Source: Marinobacter litoralis
GTDB lineage: Bacteria > Pseudomonadota > Gammaproteobacteria > Pseudomonadales > Oleiphilaceae
Reading direction: 5' to 3'
Assembly (NCBI RefSeq): GCF_016427555.1
Contig: NZ_JAELVS010000001.1
Span: forward strand, 620,001-684,000
DNA length: 64,000 bases
Position numbers and translations under genes: made by a program. The notes below the pieces were generated by a model. It was not told the DNA's origin. It did no database searches and worked only from the letters and a program-made list of their open reading frames with translations. Numbering within the stretch: position 1 is the first letter of the stretch; the number at the start of each line of letters is the position of its first letter. Shown in pieces: positions 25,790-35,828 of this stretch.

Positions 25790-25820
25790 GCCTGTCCCGC
25801 TATGGGGGCACCCCGTAACG

Positions 25821-26282
25821 TCAGGGGGTGGCGGTTACTGCCAGAGATTCCAGATACTCCAGGTTCGGAATCCAGGCGGCTTCGCCTTCCACCTCAACCT
25901 GCATAAGATCAGCTGGGCCGGGTTGCGCGTCCACTTTCTTGATCTCGGATTCGGTCAGACGGGTTTGGCTGGGAATACCTTGCGTGACAAGGGCCATGAA
26001 CGGCAATTGGCCGTGGTTGGGGCCAATGGTGTTGACCACAATGATACGACCCCGGTTGCCACCGGGCACCACCAGTTCGTTGCCGTTGGCCGCGTCATAG
26101 GAAATCACGGGCAGATTCAGGCCGCGCCAGTCGATGAAACCAATCAGCCAATCGGGGGTGCCCCGGTCCGTTTTCGTGTTGTTTAAATCAACAACCTCTG
26201 CGATGGAAACGTTCGGTAGCAGCAATTGCCGGTCGCTGACCGGCACCATAACGCAGGATAGGGATTGGCTGTTTTCATTCAT
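25821..26282 (-). CDS. chpC: CheW-like adaptor ChpC
   Basis: A 153-residue single CheW-domain protein (about residues 7-145; DWLIGFIDWRGLNLPVISYD is the core). Position after chpB at the end of the Pil-Chp cluster matches ChpC of Pseudomonas aeruginosa, which links additional receptors to the ChpA kinase. It starts 11 bp after the chpB stop. Its own gene end is followed after 72 bp by zur. Confidence 0.85.
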   Translation of the reverse strand: MNENSQSLSCVMVPVSDRQLLLPNVSIAEVVDLNNTKTDRGTPDWLIGFIDWRGLNLPVISYDAANGNELVVPGGNRGRIIVVNTIGPNHGQLPFMALVTQGIPSQTRLTESEIKKVDAQPGPADLMQVEVEGEAAWIPNLEYLESLAVTATP

Positions 26283-26293
26283 AGCGTGTGTCC

Positions 26294-27346
26294 TCAGGCG
26301 GAATCCCGTTTATGCCGGCTCTTGAGCAGGCTGTTGTTCTTGATGGTTGTAATCAGCTCTTCGGCCAATTGTTCCGGTGTGCCCCGAAAACCGGTGCAGC
26401 CGGTCGCTGCAACGGAGTCCGGCATGGAACTGTTGCCGCAGCTTTGGCTTTCCTGTGCCCAGATCCGGCTACCGTAAGCTTTCAGCATAGGGGCCGCAAG
26501 GGCGCCGTCGTTGCCCATGCCTGAAAAGAGAATGGCGTGGCAGCGCTTGCCGAAATGGTCGGCCACATTGAGCAGCACTTGGTCAATAGACGGGCCGTAA
26601 GGGCCGGGCCAGGGTGTGTCCAGTTGCACGAGGCGGCCTTCCGGGTCAAAAGACCATTCGTGATCCACTGGCATCAGCACCACATCACCGTTCTGTATCC
26701 GGTAGCCGTGCTCGGCTTTTTTAAGTTGGTAATGAGCGTGACGGCCCAAGACGCGAGTCAGGACATCGGTGAAATTGCCATCAATGTGCTGTGCGTAAAT
26801 AAAGCCTACCGGCAAACCCGGTGGCAACTGGTCCAGGAAGGCTTTCACCGCGGCCGGGCCACCAAGAGACGCGCCCAATATCCAGATTTCGTTGGCCAGT
26901 GAGCCGGGCGATGCGGGAGTGACCGAGCTGGGTAGGCTTGGCGGGCCTTGTGGCGCAGGCTCGCAATCAACCAGTTGTTCCAGATCGCGGGCGCTATCAA
27001 GTGCTTCCAGAGGCCCTAGCTGTTTTTCCAGTTTATTCTGAAGGCGGCGCTCCCATCGAATGAACTCTTTGCTGTTCGGCTTCGGGGCGAGATCAACCCC
27101 AAACAATACCGGCGCATCGGTATGATCGAGCAAATGATCGAAAAAGGTCGGGTGATCCGCTTCGTCTTGTAAGGTGACCAGCCACAATGCCGCTTCCGGA
27201 AACTCCGGGTAATCGATCAACCGATCGGGGTCACCCGCAAAGCAGCTGTCCAAGCCAAACTTGCCGGCGGCTTCCTGAAGCCGCCGGCGCTGTAACGCGT
27301 CATCAGAAACGATCCCGACCGCTGGTCGGCCGGTCTGGCCGGCCAT
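26294..27346 (-). CDS. chpB: CheB-type methylesterase ChpB
   Basis: A 350-residue protein whose C-terminal half is a CheB methylesterase: Ser160 in LGASLGGPAA, His187 in YAQHIDGNF and Asp280 in FSGMGNDGA form the triad. It would demethylate or deamidate PilJ glutamates. The N-terminal 110 residues have receiver-like layout but lack a convincing phospho-acceptor Asp: the expected site reads ALWLVTLQDE. So control may not be by phosphorylation. The ATG at 27346 overlaps the chpA stop (TGATG). Confidence 0.85.
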   Translation of the reverse strand: MAGQTGRPAVGIVSDDALQRRRLQEAAGKFGLDSCFAGDPDRLIDYPEFPEAALWLVTLQDEADHPTFFDHLLDHTDAPVLFGVDLAPKPNSKEFIRWERRLQNKLEKQLGPLEALDSARDLEQLVDCEPAPQGPPSLPSSVTPASPGSLANEIWILGASLGGPAAVKAFLDQLPPGLPVGFIYAQHIDGNFTDVLTRVLGRHAHYQLKKAEHGYRIQNGDVVLMPVDHEWSFDPEGRLVQLDTPWPGPYGPSIDQVLLNVADHFGKRCHAILFSGMGNDGALAAPMLKAYGSRIWAQESQSCGNSSMPDSVAATGCTGFRGTPEQLAEELITTIKNNSLLKSRHKRDSA

Positions 27347-30300
27347 CACTCGCTCTCGGTCAACCGTTTAATGGTTTCAAGCAGCACGGTTTCCTGGAAC
27401 GGCTTACCAAGGTACTCGTTAACGCCGATGGCCAGAGCCCGTTCGCGGTGTTTTTCACCGGTTCGGGAGGTGATCATGCAAATTGGCGTCTCTTTGAGAG
27501 TGTCATCATGGCGCACAAAGCTGGCTACTTCGAAACCATCCATACGAGGCATCTCAATATCCAGCAGGATGACATCCGGTCGGTGGTCTTGCAGCTGCGC
27601 TACGGCATCCAAGCCGTCTTTTGCGGTGATCACTTCCATGCCGTTTCGTTCCAGCAAGCGCGATGTGACTTTCCTTACGGTGACCGAGTCATCCACCACC
27701 ATGACCGTGGTTACTTGTTCTTCGAAGCGCCCGGATGTGCGCTCTTTGGCCAGGTTGGCGATGCGCTGGCGGTCAGACAGTACGTCTGAACGGATCATGG
27801 CCGGCAAGTCGAGAATCACCACTACGTTACCGTCACCCAGAATAGTAGCGCCGGATACCCCACGCACCGTACTGAACTGCGGACCGAGGGACTTAACAAC
27901 GATTTCACGGCTGCCCATCAGGTGATCCACCTGCAACGCCAGTGGCTGCTCGGCCCCGCGCACGAGAATGACCGGCAGCGGCAGCGCCTGGCCTTGCAGC
28001 TTCGGATGGTGGTCGCTGTTCAACAAGTTGCCGAGGTACTGCAAACGGTATTGTTGACCGGCGTACTCGTACAGAGGCGCATCGGGTTTGTAATACTCTT
28101 CGAGTTCGTAGGTGCTGACCCGAACGATACCCTCGATGGTGTTCAGCGGGATGGCGTAGAAATCTTCGCCCGTTGCCACCATCAGAGCGCGGTTCACCGA
28201 TACCGTGAACGGCAAGCGCACGGTGAAGGTGGTGCCGCGACCCAATGACGAGTCAATATCGAGGCTGCCACCGAGCTGCTTGATCTCGCTCGCGACCACG
28301 TCCATACCAACGCCACGGCCTGAAATCTGGGTGACCTGCTCGGCGGTGGAGAAGCCAGGCTGCAAGATAAATTGCAGGATCTCCCGTTCAGAGAGTGCTT
28401 CGTTTTCGTGCATCAAGCCCTGACGAATGGCTTTGTCGCGAATTACGTCGGCAGGAATGCCTTTGCCGTCATCGATCATGCGAAGCACTACGTCGCCGCC
28501 CTCGCGGGTTAGTGACAGCACCACTTCGCCGGTTTCCGGTTTACCGGCCTGGCGGCGTTCCTGCGGAGTTTCAATACCATGATCCAGAGCGTTGCGGAGC
28601 ATGTGTTCCAGCGGCGCGATCATGCGTTCCAGAATGCTTCTGTCCATTTCGCCTTCGGCATTGCGAACGTCGAAATCGACTTTCTTGCCCAGCTCGCCAC
28701 TGATCTGACGAACGATCCGGCGCAGCCTTGGCACGGTAGAGGCAAACGGAACCATTCGGGTCTTCATCAGACCTTCCTGGAGCTCGGTATTGATGCGCGA
28801 TTGCTGAACCAGCAACGTTTCCGTATCACGCACCCGGTCCGCCAGGGTTTCACGCAGGTCGGCAAGGTCAGACGTGGATTCTGTCAGTGCTCGGGATAAC
28901 TGCTGGATGGACGAATATCGGTCCATTTCGAGGGGATCGAAATCTTCACCGTAGTCGGCACCGTGTTCCTGTTCGGCACGGAACAGGATTTGGGTTTCGG
29001 TTTCTATCTCCATCCGGCGCAGCTGCTCGCGCAGACGCTCGATGGTGGCGGCCATTTCGTCGAGGGTGTGGCTGAAGTCGCTGGATTGCTGCTCCAGCCG
29101 GCCCCGGGTGATACTGGTTTCGCCGGCGAGGTTAACCAGATCGTCCAGCAGTGGCGCCGATACCCGAATGGTTTCCTGGGCAGCGCGCTGGGCTTCAGCG
29201 GCTTTCTGGCTGCGGTGCTTCGACGGCTTGCGGACAACCGGCTTGGCTTCGGGCGGTTCGGGTGTAACCTCGGCCGCCAGCGGCGCCGGTATCGCGGCGG
29301 ATGAGGACTGTTCCGGCTCGGCCGGCGCTGCTTCTGCCTCTACCTGTGGCAGTGCTTCGCCCTGTTCGAAACGGGCCCGTATTTCGGCGACGGCTGCGAT
29401 GATGTCGTCATGCTGACGGCCAATTTCCTGCCATTGGGCTTCGGAGGGAGCATTGCCGCCAAGATCAATCAACAAGGTTTCAAAGGTATGGGCTTTGTCT
29501 CCCAGTCCCGAGAGCTGAGACAAGCGCGCGCCCCCTTTCAGGGTGTGCATGGCACGCTGGGCTTCTTGATTGAAGTGGTGGTTGTTCGGTTCTTTGTGCC
29601 AATCGGCCAGCAGTTGCTCCAGCTGGTCCATGATTTCATTGGCTTCTTCGAGGAATATCTCCAGAACTTCCGGATCCGGGGCTTCCTGTTGTTCGACTTC
29701 TGCCTCCGGCGCGGGCATCTCGGTGCCCGATTGGCCGAGGGCATCGATGAGGCTGAAATCGAGCTCTGGCTGCTTGCCGGCTTCCATCGCGTTTAGCATG
29801 GTGCGGAGGTTGGCTTGCGCTCGATCGCTCAGCGCCAGTGCGGCCTCTGCCGGCTTGTTACCGGCAAGCGCATCGTCAAGCAATTCCGACCAGGCATCGG
29901 CCAGATCCGCGATGGCATCGAGGTCTGACAGGCGCGCGCCCCCCTTGAGGGTGTGGAGCTCCTGCCGCATTGACATCAGTGCCGTCAGTTCATTCGGTTG
30001 TTCGCGCCAGAGCTCCAGGTTTTCAGCGATGGCATCGTGAATTTCGAGACCTTCATCCAGGAAGATACCCAGAATGTCTTCAGCTTGTGACTCGTCTGCC
30101 GATTCGGCATCGAAGGCAGACACAAGTTCCTCGTGTTCGCGGTCACTTGCCGCTTGTTCCGGTAACGCCTCTCTGTCGGAGGCAGCGTCAACGTCAGAGG
30201 CCTCGTCACCCCGGAGGATGGCTCGTACTTGCGCTTCCAGCTCCTGCGCGGGTGGGCATGGCTGTTGAGTAGCCACTTGTTCGACCATTTGTGCCAGCCG

Positions 30301-33300
30301 GTCATGACAGGCAAACAGCCGGTCGATCATGCTTCCACTGGCGTCCAGGTGACCTTCGGCAACCTTTTCAAACAGGTCTTCAAGCACGTGGGTCAAGTCG
30401 CCGATGGCGTCCACGCCCGCCATGCGGGCACCACCCTTCAGGGTGTGCACATCGCGCTGCAGTTCCGCGGCAATGCTCCGGTCGGACGGGTTCTCGCTCC
30501 AGTTATGGAGCGCGCTGCCGGTGGAGTTGATCAGGTCGTAGGCCTCTTCCAGGAAGATGCCGAGCAATTCGGGGTCCAGATGAGACAGATCAGCCACGCC
30601 ACTGGCTGTGTCGTCGTTGGCTACAACATCTGCGGATTCTGGTGTTTCGGTATGGTCGTGACCAGTTTCGGTTTGCGGGCCGGTCTCCGGCACAACATCG
30701 GTGACCGATCGAACACCCTGGGCTTCGCCCATGTACTGTTGGATTTCATGCACCAGATCGGGCGCCGGTTTTGGCTGATTCTGTGCCTCCAAGGCATCGA
30801 CCATACCTGCCAGACGGTCATGGCACCGGAACAGCAGGTCGGACAGCGTACTGTTGATGGAAAGCTGCTTTTCGGTCAGGCCTTCGAACAGGTTTTCCAG
30901 TTCGTGAGCAAGATCGCCTACGGCTTCAATATCGGCCAGACGCGCGCCGCCTTTGAGGGTGTGCAAATCTCTTTGCAGCAGACGCAGAAGATCGATATTG
31001 CCGGTGTCTTCACTCCAGTTCTGAAGCGCTTCAGCGGTGCTGTCGATGAGGTCCCTGGCTTCTTCCAGAAAGATGGCCGCCAGTTCGGCGTCCATATCAG
31101 CGTCATCGGAGGCTTCTGGCAACGCGGTATGTTGCTCGTCAGCGGTATCCGGAGCCGTTAACTCATTGTCTTCGAGGCTGAGGTCGATCTCTTCCAGATC
31201 TTCGGTGAACTGTTGCTCGAATTCGTCGGGTTCGTCGTTGCGGTTAACCGCGTCGGTCAACGCATGAAGTTCGAGAATGATCTCGTCACAAGGGTCTGTC
31301 GCCAGCCCGGCCGCGACCTGATCCATCTGATTGATGAGTTGTTCCTGAGCCTTTCGCGCGGTCTCAAAGAATGAAGCACTGGCCGGCAGGCCATATACGG
31401 TCACTGCACCGTAGAGGCGCGTCAGGGCGTCGGCAAGATTGGCCACGTCGGCGAGGCCGGCATCCGCTGCGCTGTCGGTGAGGGATTCGAGCTCGCTGCG
31501 CAGGGTGGACAAAGCACCGGTCTGTTGTGGATCGCTCGCCCATTCCTCCAGAATGGTCTCGGCATCCAGAACGATGTCGAGGCCTTCACCCAGAAACAGC
31601 TGGATCAGTTGTGAAGATACCTGATTTGCCGGAGCAACATCGGCATCAAAAGCTTGTCCCTGGAACGTCGAGGTGCTGACTTTCTCGAGTTTGTCCAGGT
31701 AATCCACGGTACCGTCAAGTTCGGCTTGCGGATCATCGTGAATTTGTGCCAAACCTTGGGTCAGGAAATCACTGGCTCGGGATATTAATTCGAGTACCTC
31801 GTGATCGGCCCGCTTGTTCTGCGCCCGGGCTTCTTTGATAAAGCGTTCCAACGGCGTAATGATGGCGGCAATAGGCGCAATCCCTGCCGTATTGGCGCTG
31901 CCGCGCAGGGTGTGCAGGGCACGGGACAGGTCGTCGGTATAGACTGCCGCTGGATGCTGATGGGCGGTCAGCAAGTAATTCTGCAGGGTTTCCAGGTGGG
32001 TCTGCGCTTCTTGCTCGAATATGTCGAGCAGCACTTGATCGGCGTCGTCAGGACTTTGCTGATCAGAGTCGTCGCTAGCTGACGTCTCGGGGCTCGGCTC
32101 GGGCGTGGATTCCGGCGCTTCCGCTGCTGGCATCGCTGAGGTATCCGGGAACTCACCGCTGGCCAGTGCCTGGGCCCGGGCTTCGAGGGGGGCTGTGTCA
32201 ACGCTTGCCTCGATGCGTTTCTCGAAATCTCTGACCAACGTCGGAATGACATCGGTCACGTCCTGAAGCAGCTGGGCCAGATCGTCGTTCATGAAGATGC
32301 TGCCTTCGATAATCCGGTTCAGCACGTTCTCGACGGACCAGGACAATTCGCCGATCACTTCGGCTCCGACCATGCGGCCACTGCCCTTGAGGGTGTGGAA
32401 GGCGCGTCTTACTTCCGCCAGCGCACTGCGGTCATCGTACTGCCGCAGCAGCATTGGCAGGTATTCGTTAATGGTTTCGAGTACTTCACCTGCCTCTTCG
32501 ATGAAGATTTCCAGAATCTCATCATCGATGAGGTCTTCCGCGTCGTCTGCGGCCGGCTCGGGCGACGCGTTGACCTCGGTGACGGCAGGCTCTGCGGGAG
32601 TGGCGGCAACCGGTGTAACGTCTGGAGTCTCGACAGGGCGTTCAGTCGCGTCAGCCGGGCTGGGGGTTTCCAGAGTGGGCGTATCGGTGCGGCGGGTGGT
32701 GGCCAGTGCTTCAGCCCGGGAAATCAGAGCATCGACATCACCGGCGGTTTCGCCTTGTCGGAAGTCCTGGATAAGCTCCGGAATACGCGCATTCACATCG
32801 TCAAGCAGCACAAACATATCGTCTGTGGCTTTCAGCGTTTGGTCAATAACCCGATTCAGCAGGTTTTCAACTGACCAGGCCATCTCGGCAAGGCTTTCCG
32901 CACCGACCAGACGGCCACTGCCTTTCAGCGTATGGTACGCGCGACGCACTTCAGTCAGGGCGTCTCGGTCGCCGTGATCCCTGCGCAGACGGGGGTAGTA
33001 TTCCTGAATGGTCGCCAGAACTTCTTCCGCTTCCTCGACGAAGATGCTGAGAATTTCATCATCCAGCAGTTCGCTGTCGGAGCTCTTCTGAGATGAGCCC
33101 GGTTCTTCCTGTGCTGGCTGCCCCAGAACGGGGACATCCTCGGTTTCAGCGGCCTCGTCTTGACCTGTTTCGTTCCAGGTGGGCTCTTCACCAACGGGGA
33201 AGCCCAGACTTGCAAGACTTTCATTGGCAATGCGAAGAATGGTGCTGTTATCGGTAATGCCCTCGGAAACCCGTTCGAGGTAGTACTCGATGCTGGTGAT

Positions 33301-34890
33301 GGCATCGGCCAAAGTGTCGAGCTGGCGCCAGTCAGGAACCTGCTGGCTCGACAGCAGAACGTCCGAAATATAGCGCTCGGCCGAATCGAGCATGTCCGGT
33401 ACGTGTTCCAGAGGTACCAGTCCGAGGCCGCCACGAATGCTGTGAAGCAGTGCCGGCACGTGCTCGATTTCCTTGGTATCCCATTGCGAGGCGATGAAGT
33501 TAACGATGGCGGATTTGGCTTGCTCCAGCGTATTCCGGGATTCCCGAATCAGTGCTTCGTTGGCCTCTGACAGTTCACGAGAGCCGATGTTTGTCGGTTC
33601 GCCACTGTCGGCGTTGTCGGACACTTCGGTATGGCGATCTACGTCGAGGCCGGCCAGGCTGGCTTCGACATAGAGCAGGGCGCCTGCGATGTCCATCAAC
33701 GTGCCGTCGTCGATGGTTTCGAGTTGGCCACACAGTTTGCCAATCAGCTCAATCTGTTCGGTCACCACTTTGCGAGGGATGCCAAGGCCAAGCACCGCCA
33801 GGGTATTGCCCACCTGCCGCAGACCCGGGAGCAGTTCGTCCAGCTCGTTGTTCTGGCGATGCTCGGCACGGACGAACAGATCGAGTTGGTCTTTCAGCCG
33901 GCCAAGCTCTTCATTGAGGGCGCTGACCACAGACTGAATGGCATCGCGACCGGGGCCGGAAACCCGAGTCCGGGCCTCACTGACATCATCGTCGGAGGGC
34001 AGGGCGTCGGTGAGCTGGTACGCGCTGCGCAGGTAATTGACCTGTGGCCGGTCCAGATGCCTTGCCAGGGCAACGTAGTACAGCAGATTCTTGAGTAAGG
34101 CTTCGGGAACAGGCTGCAGAAGAATGTCGGCGTGTTCGTCGGTGAGCTTGCGGATCTCGCCGTCCAGTTCGCGCAACAGTGACTTAACGGCAGTGTTGAC
34201 CGGGTTTACCCGGGCTTCGAGGGTTTCAACAAACGCGCCGGCGGCTTTCCAGAGTTCGCCCCGGGCGGTGTTTTGGCATAAGCGCGAGAGCCGGTCGATG
34301 ACTTTCTGCATGTAGCCGAAATGGGCATCCAGATCCTCTTCGCGAACCACTCCGGCCAGAGCGAACTGGTACATCTGGCGCAGTTTGCGAAGGTGGCCAA
34401 GCACTTTCGGGCCCTGCAGGCGTTCCGAAACTTTGCCGGTTACGTTGAAGCGGGCGGCGTTCAGGTTCGGTTTGAACAACGAGGTATCCGACAGCAACGA
34501 CTCGCCCCGTGCCGCGCGCAGATCGTTGAGCAAAGGCAACAACACCATAGGGAAGTCGTCGTTGCTGCTGCCCAGATGCTCCAGATACTGGGGCAACTGG
34601 AGAATGGCCTGCATCAGAACTTCGATGGCGTCATCAACGTTAACGACGGTTTCGTTCAGAATGGCCTGGGTAAGTTTCTCCATCTCTTCGGTGAGCAATG
34701 CCGCACCGTAGAGCTCCACCATTTGTAAGGTGCCGTGCACCTGATGAAGGTAGTTCAGGCAGAAGCGAAGGCGTGCGGTATCGTCACGATTATCAACGTA
34801 CGCTTCGAGTGCATGCTGGCCCTGGGTCAGCGTGTCCTGTATTTCGCCCCGAACCCAGTCGAGGGCGATACTGTCATGGTGATTGCCCAT
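27346..34890 (-). CDS. chpA: ChpA hybrid histidine kinase with multiple phosphotransfer domains
   Basis: A 2514-residue CheA-like kinase at the centre of the Pil-Chp system for twitching motility and surface sensing. Phosphotransfer modules in order by active residue: His52 (QVHGTL), His483 (HSIRGG), His653, His832 (both HTLKGSG), His993 (HTLRGSA), Ser1128 (STLRS, Ser in the His place), then His1310, 1482, 1646 and 1782 (all HTLKGGAR). A CheA dimerisation/HATPase core follows (NALDHGIE near 2100, GRGVGMDVV), then a CheW domain (about 2235-2370) and a receiver with Asp in ILLDIEMPRMDG near 2444. The ATG at 34890 (MGNHHDSIALDW) is preferred; the longer frame overlaps pilK. Confidence 0.95.
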   Translation of the reverse strand: MGNHHDSIALDWVRGEIQDTLTQGQHALEAYVDNRDDTARLRFCLNYLHQVHGTLQMVELYGAALLTEEMEKLTQAILNETVVNVDDAIEVLMQAILQLPQYLEHLGSSNDDFPMVLLPLLNDLRAARGESLLSDTSLFKPNLNAARFNVTGKVSERLQGPKVLGHLRKLRQMYQFALAGVVREEDLDAHFGYMQKVIDRLSRLCQNTARGELWKAAGAFVETLEARVNPVNTAVKSLLRELDGEIRKLTDEHADILLQPVPEALLKNLLYYVALARHLDRPQVNYLRSAYQLTDALPSDDDVSEARTRVSGPGRDAIQSVVSALNEELGRLKDQLDLFVRAEHRQNNELDELLPGLRQVGNTLAVLGLGIPRKVVTEQIELIGKLCGQLETIDDGTLMDIAGALLYVEASLAGLDVDRHTEVSDNADSGEPTNIGSRELSEANEALIRESRNTLEQAKSAIVNFIASQWDTKEIEHVPALLHSIRGGLGLVPLEHVPDMLDSAERYISDVLLSSQQVPDWRQLDTLADAITSIEYYLERVSEGITDNSTILRIANESLASLGFPVGEEPTWNETGQDEAAETEDVPVLGQPAQEEPGSSQKSSDSELLDDEILSIFVEEAEEVLATIQEYYPRLRRDHGDRDALTEVRRAYHTLKGSGRLVGAESLAEMAWSVENLLNRVIDQTLKATDDMFVLLDDVNARIPELIQDFRQGETAGDVDALISRAEALATTRRTDTPTLETPSPADATERPVETPDVTPVAATPAEPAVTEVNASPEPAADDAEDLIDDEILEIFIEEAGEVLETINEYLPMLLRQYDDRSALAEVRRAFHTLKGSGRMVGAEVIGELSWSVENVLNRIIEGSIFMNDDLAQLLQDVTDVIPTLVRDFEKRIEASVDTAPLEARAQALASGEFPDTSAMPAAEAPESTPEPSPETSASDDSDQQSPDDADQVLLDIFEQEAQTHLETLQNYLLTAHQHPAAVYTDDLSRALHTLRGSANTAGIAPIAAIITPLERFIKEARAQNKRADHEVLELISRASDFLTQGLAQIHDDPQAELDGTVDYLDKLEKVSTSTFQGQAFDADVAPANQVSSQLIQLFLGEGLDIVLDAETILEEWASDPQQTGALSTLRSELESLTDSAADAGLADVANLADALTRLYGAVTVYGLPASASFFETARKAQEQLINQMDQVAAGLATDPCDEIILELHALTDAVNRNDEPDEFEQQFTEDLEEIDLSLEDNELTAPDTADEQHTALPEASDDADMDAELAAIFLEEARDLIDSTAEALQNWSEDTGNIDLLRLLQRDLHTLKGGARLADIEAVGDLAHELENLFEGLTEKQLSINSTLSDLLFRCHDRLAGMVDALEAQNQPKPAPDLVHEIQQYMGEAQGVRSVTDVVPETGPQTETGHDHTETPESADVVANDDTASGVADLSHLDPELLGIFLEEAYDLINSTGSALHNWSENPSDRSIAAELQRDVHTLKGGARMAGVDAIGDLTHVLEDLFEKVAEGHLDASGSMIDRLFACHDRLAQMVEQVATQQPCPPAQELEAQVRAILRGDEASDVDAASDREALPEQAASDREHEELVSAFDAESADESQAEDILGIFLDEGLEIHDAIAENLELWREQPNELTALMSMRQELHTLKGGARLSDLDAIADLADAWSELLDDALAGNKPAEAALALSDRAQANLRTMLNAMEAGKQPELDFSLIDALGQSGTEMPAPEAEVEQQEAPDPEVLEIFLEEANEIMDQLEQLLADWHKEPNNHHFNQEAQRAMHTLKGGARLSQLSGLGDKAHTFETLLIDLGGNAPSEAQWQEIGRQHDDIIAAVAEIRARFEQGEALPQVEAEAAPAEPEQSSSAAIPAPLAAEVTPEPPEAKPVVRKPSKHRSQKAAEAQRAAQETIRVSAPLLDDLVNLAGETSITRGRLEQQSSDFSHTLDEMAATIERLREQLRRMEIETETQILFRAEQEHGADYGEDFDPLEMDRYSSIQQLSRALTESTSDLADLRETLADRVRDTETLLVQQSRINTELQEGLMKTRMVPFASTVPRLRRIVRQISGELGKKVDFDVRNAEGEMDRSILERMIAPLEHMLRNALDHGIETPQERRQAGKPETGEVVLSLTREGGDVVLRMIDDGKGIPADVIRDKAIRQGLMHENEALSEREILQFILQPGFSTAEQVTQISGRGVGMDVVASEIKQLGGSLDIDSSLGRGTTFTVRLPFTVSVNRALMVATGEDFYAIPLNTIEGIVRVSTYELEEYYKPDAPLYEYAGQQYRLQYLGNLLNSDHHPKLQGQALPLPVILVRGAEQPLALQVDHLMGSREIVVKSLGPQFSTVRGVSGATILGDGNVVVILDLPAMIRSDVLSDRQRIANLAKERTSGRFEEQVTTVMVVDDSVTVRKVTSRLLERNGMEVITAKDGLDAVAQLQDHRPDVILLDIEMPRMDGFEVASFVRHDDTLKETPICMITSRTGEKHRERALAIGVNEYLGKPFQETVLLETIKRLTESE

Positions 34891-34901
34891 AACCACTCCG
34901 G

Positions 34902-35801
34902 TTATTCTTCGTCGGACTGGCGTTTGATCCACGCCAGTACATGTTCCGAGGGAACCCTCTGCAGGCCCGGTGGCTGCCAATCGGTCAGCTCGCCTTGGCC
35001 TAACACCAGTAACCCCCCCGGTGCCAGACGTTCTGAAAGACGTCTGACAATCTCGCGCCGGCGCCAGCGGCGGAAGTAAATCAGCAGGTTCTGGCAGAAG
35101 ATGATGTTCATGCCGTGCATGGGGGCTTTGTTCAGGTCCAGTACATTGAGCCTGGCAAAGCACACCCGCTCACGGATGCTGTTCACAATTTCTACGGTAT
35201 TCCGCTCGGCAGGCCGGAAGTACCGGGATTTCAATGCCTCATCCATACCCAGCAATTTGCGGGCACTGAACAAACCGGATTTGGCTTTCACCAGTGCGGG
35301 CTGGCTGATGTCCGAGCCGGTCACTCCGTAAAGCGGCTGCAAGCCAAGCTGTTCCATGCACTCGTTCAGCACCATGGCCAGGGTGTAAGGCTCTTCGCCG
35401 GTCGAGCAGCCAACACTCCAGGCCTCCAGTGCCCGGCTTTTCAGCCCATCCCGGGGGCGGGTCATCACATAATCTGACACCAGCTTGCAGGCTTCAGGGT
35501 CGCGGAAAAAGCGGGTCTCCTGAACCGTCAGGCGATCTACCAGCGTCGCCCACTCCTGAATGGCGTCGGGGCCCGATACGATCTGCTCGTAATAGGCCTG
35601 ATAGCTGTTGCAGCCTATTTCCCGCATCCGGATACCCAGGTTGGTTTCCAGAAACGATCGCCGGTCGGGGGTCAGAGTCATACCTGTCCGGTGTTCCAGC
35701 AGGGTTTGCCATTGACCGAACTGCGCATCGTCCATTTCCGGAAGTTTGCGCAGCGACCAGATTCCGTCTGCGGGTGCCGTTTGGTTATGTGTCTGAACCA
35801 T
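34902..35801 (-). CDS. pilK: CheR-type chemoreceptor methyltransferase PilK
   Basis: A 299-residue SAM-dependent methyltransferase: N-terminal all-helical CheR domain (about 20-80), then the SAM site AWSVGCSTGEEPYTLAM and the GSDIS and NLLIYF segments. It would methylate glutamates of PilJ. Its place between pilJ and chpA is that of PilK in Pseudomonas. The stop is 11 bp before chpA. Confidence 0.92.
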   Translation of the reverse strand: MVQTHNQTAPADGIWSLRKLPEMDDAQFGQWQTLLEHRTGMTLTPDRRSFLETNLGIRMREIGCNSYQAYYEQIVSGPDAIQEWATLVDRLTVQETRFFRDPEACKLVSDYVMTRPRDGLKSRALEAWSVGCSTGEEPYTLAMVLNECMEQLGLQPLYGVTGSDISQPALVKAKSGLFSARKLLGMDEALKSRYFRPAERNTVEIVNSIRERVCFARLNVLDLNKAPMHGMNIIFCQNLLIYFRRWRRREIVRRLSERLAPGGLLVLGQGELTDWQPPGLQRVPSEHVLAWIKRQSDEE

Positions 35802-35828
35802 AAACCTTCAGCTGCCCCGGGCCGGTGA

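Noticed and set aside
34891..35163. N-terminal extension of ChpA
   Set aside because: The extra 91 codons overlap pilK and translate to proline/arginine-rich sequence without domain character. The internal ATG at 34890 gives the proper N-terminus.
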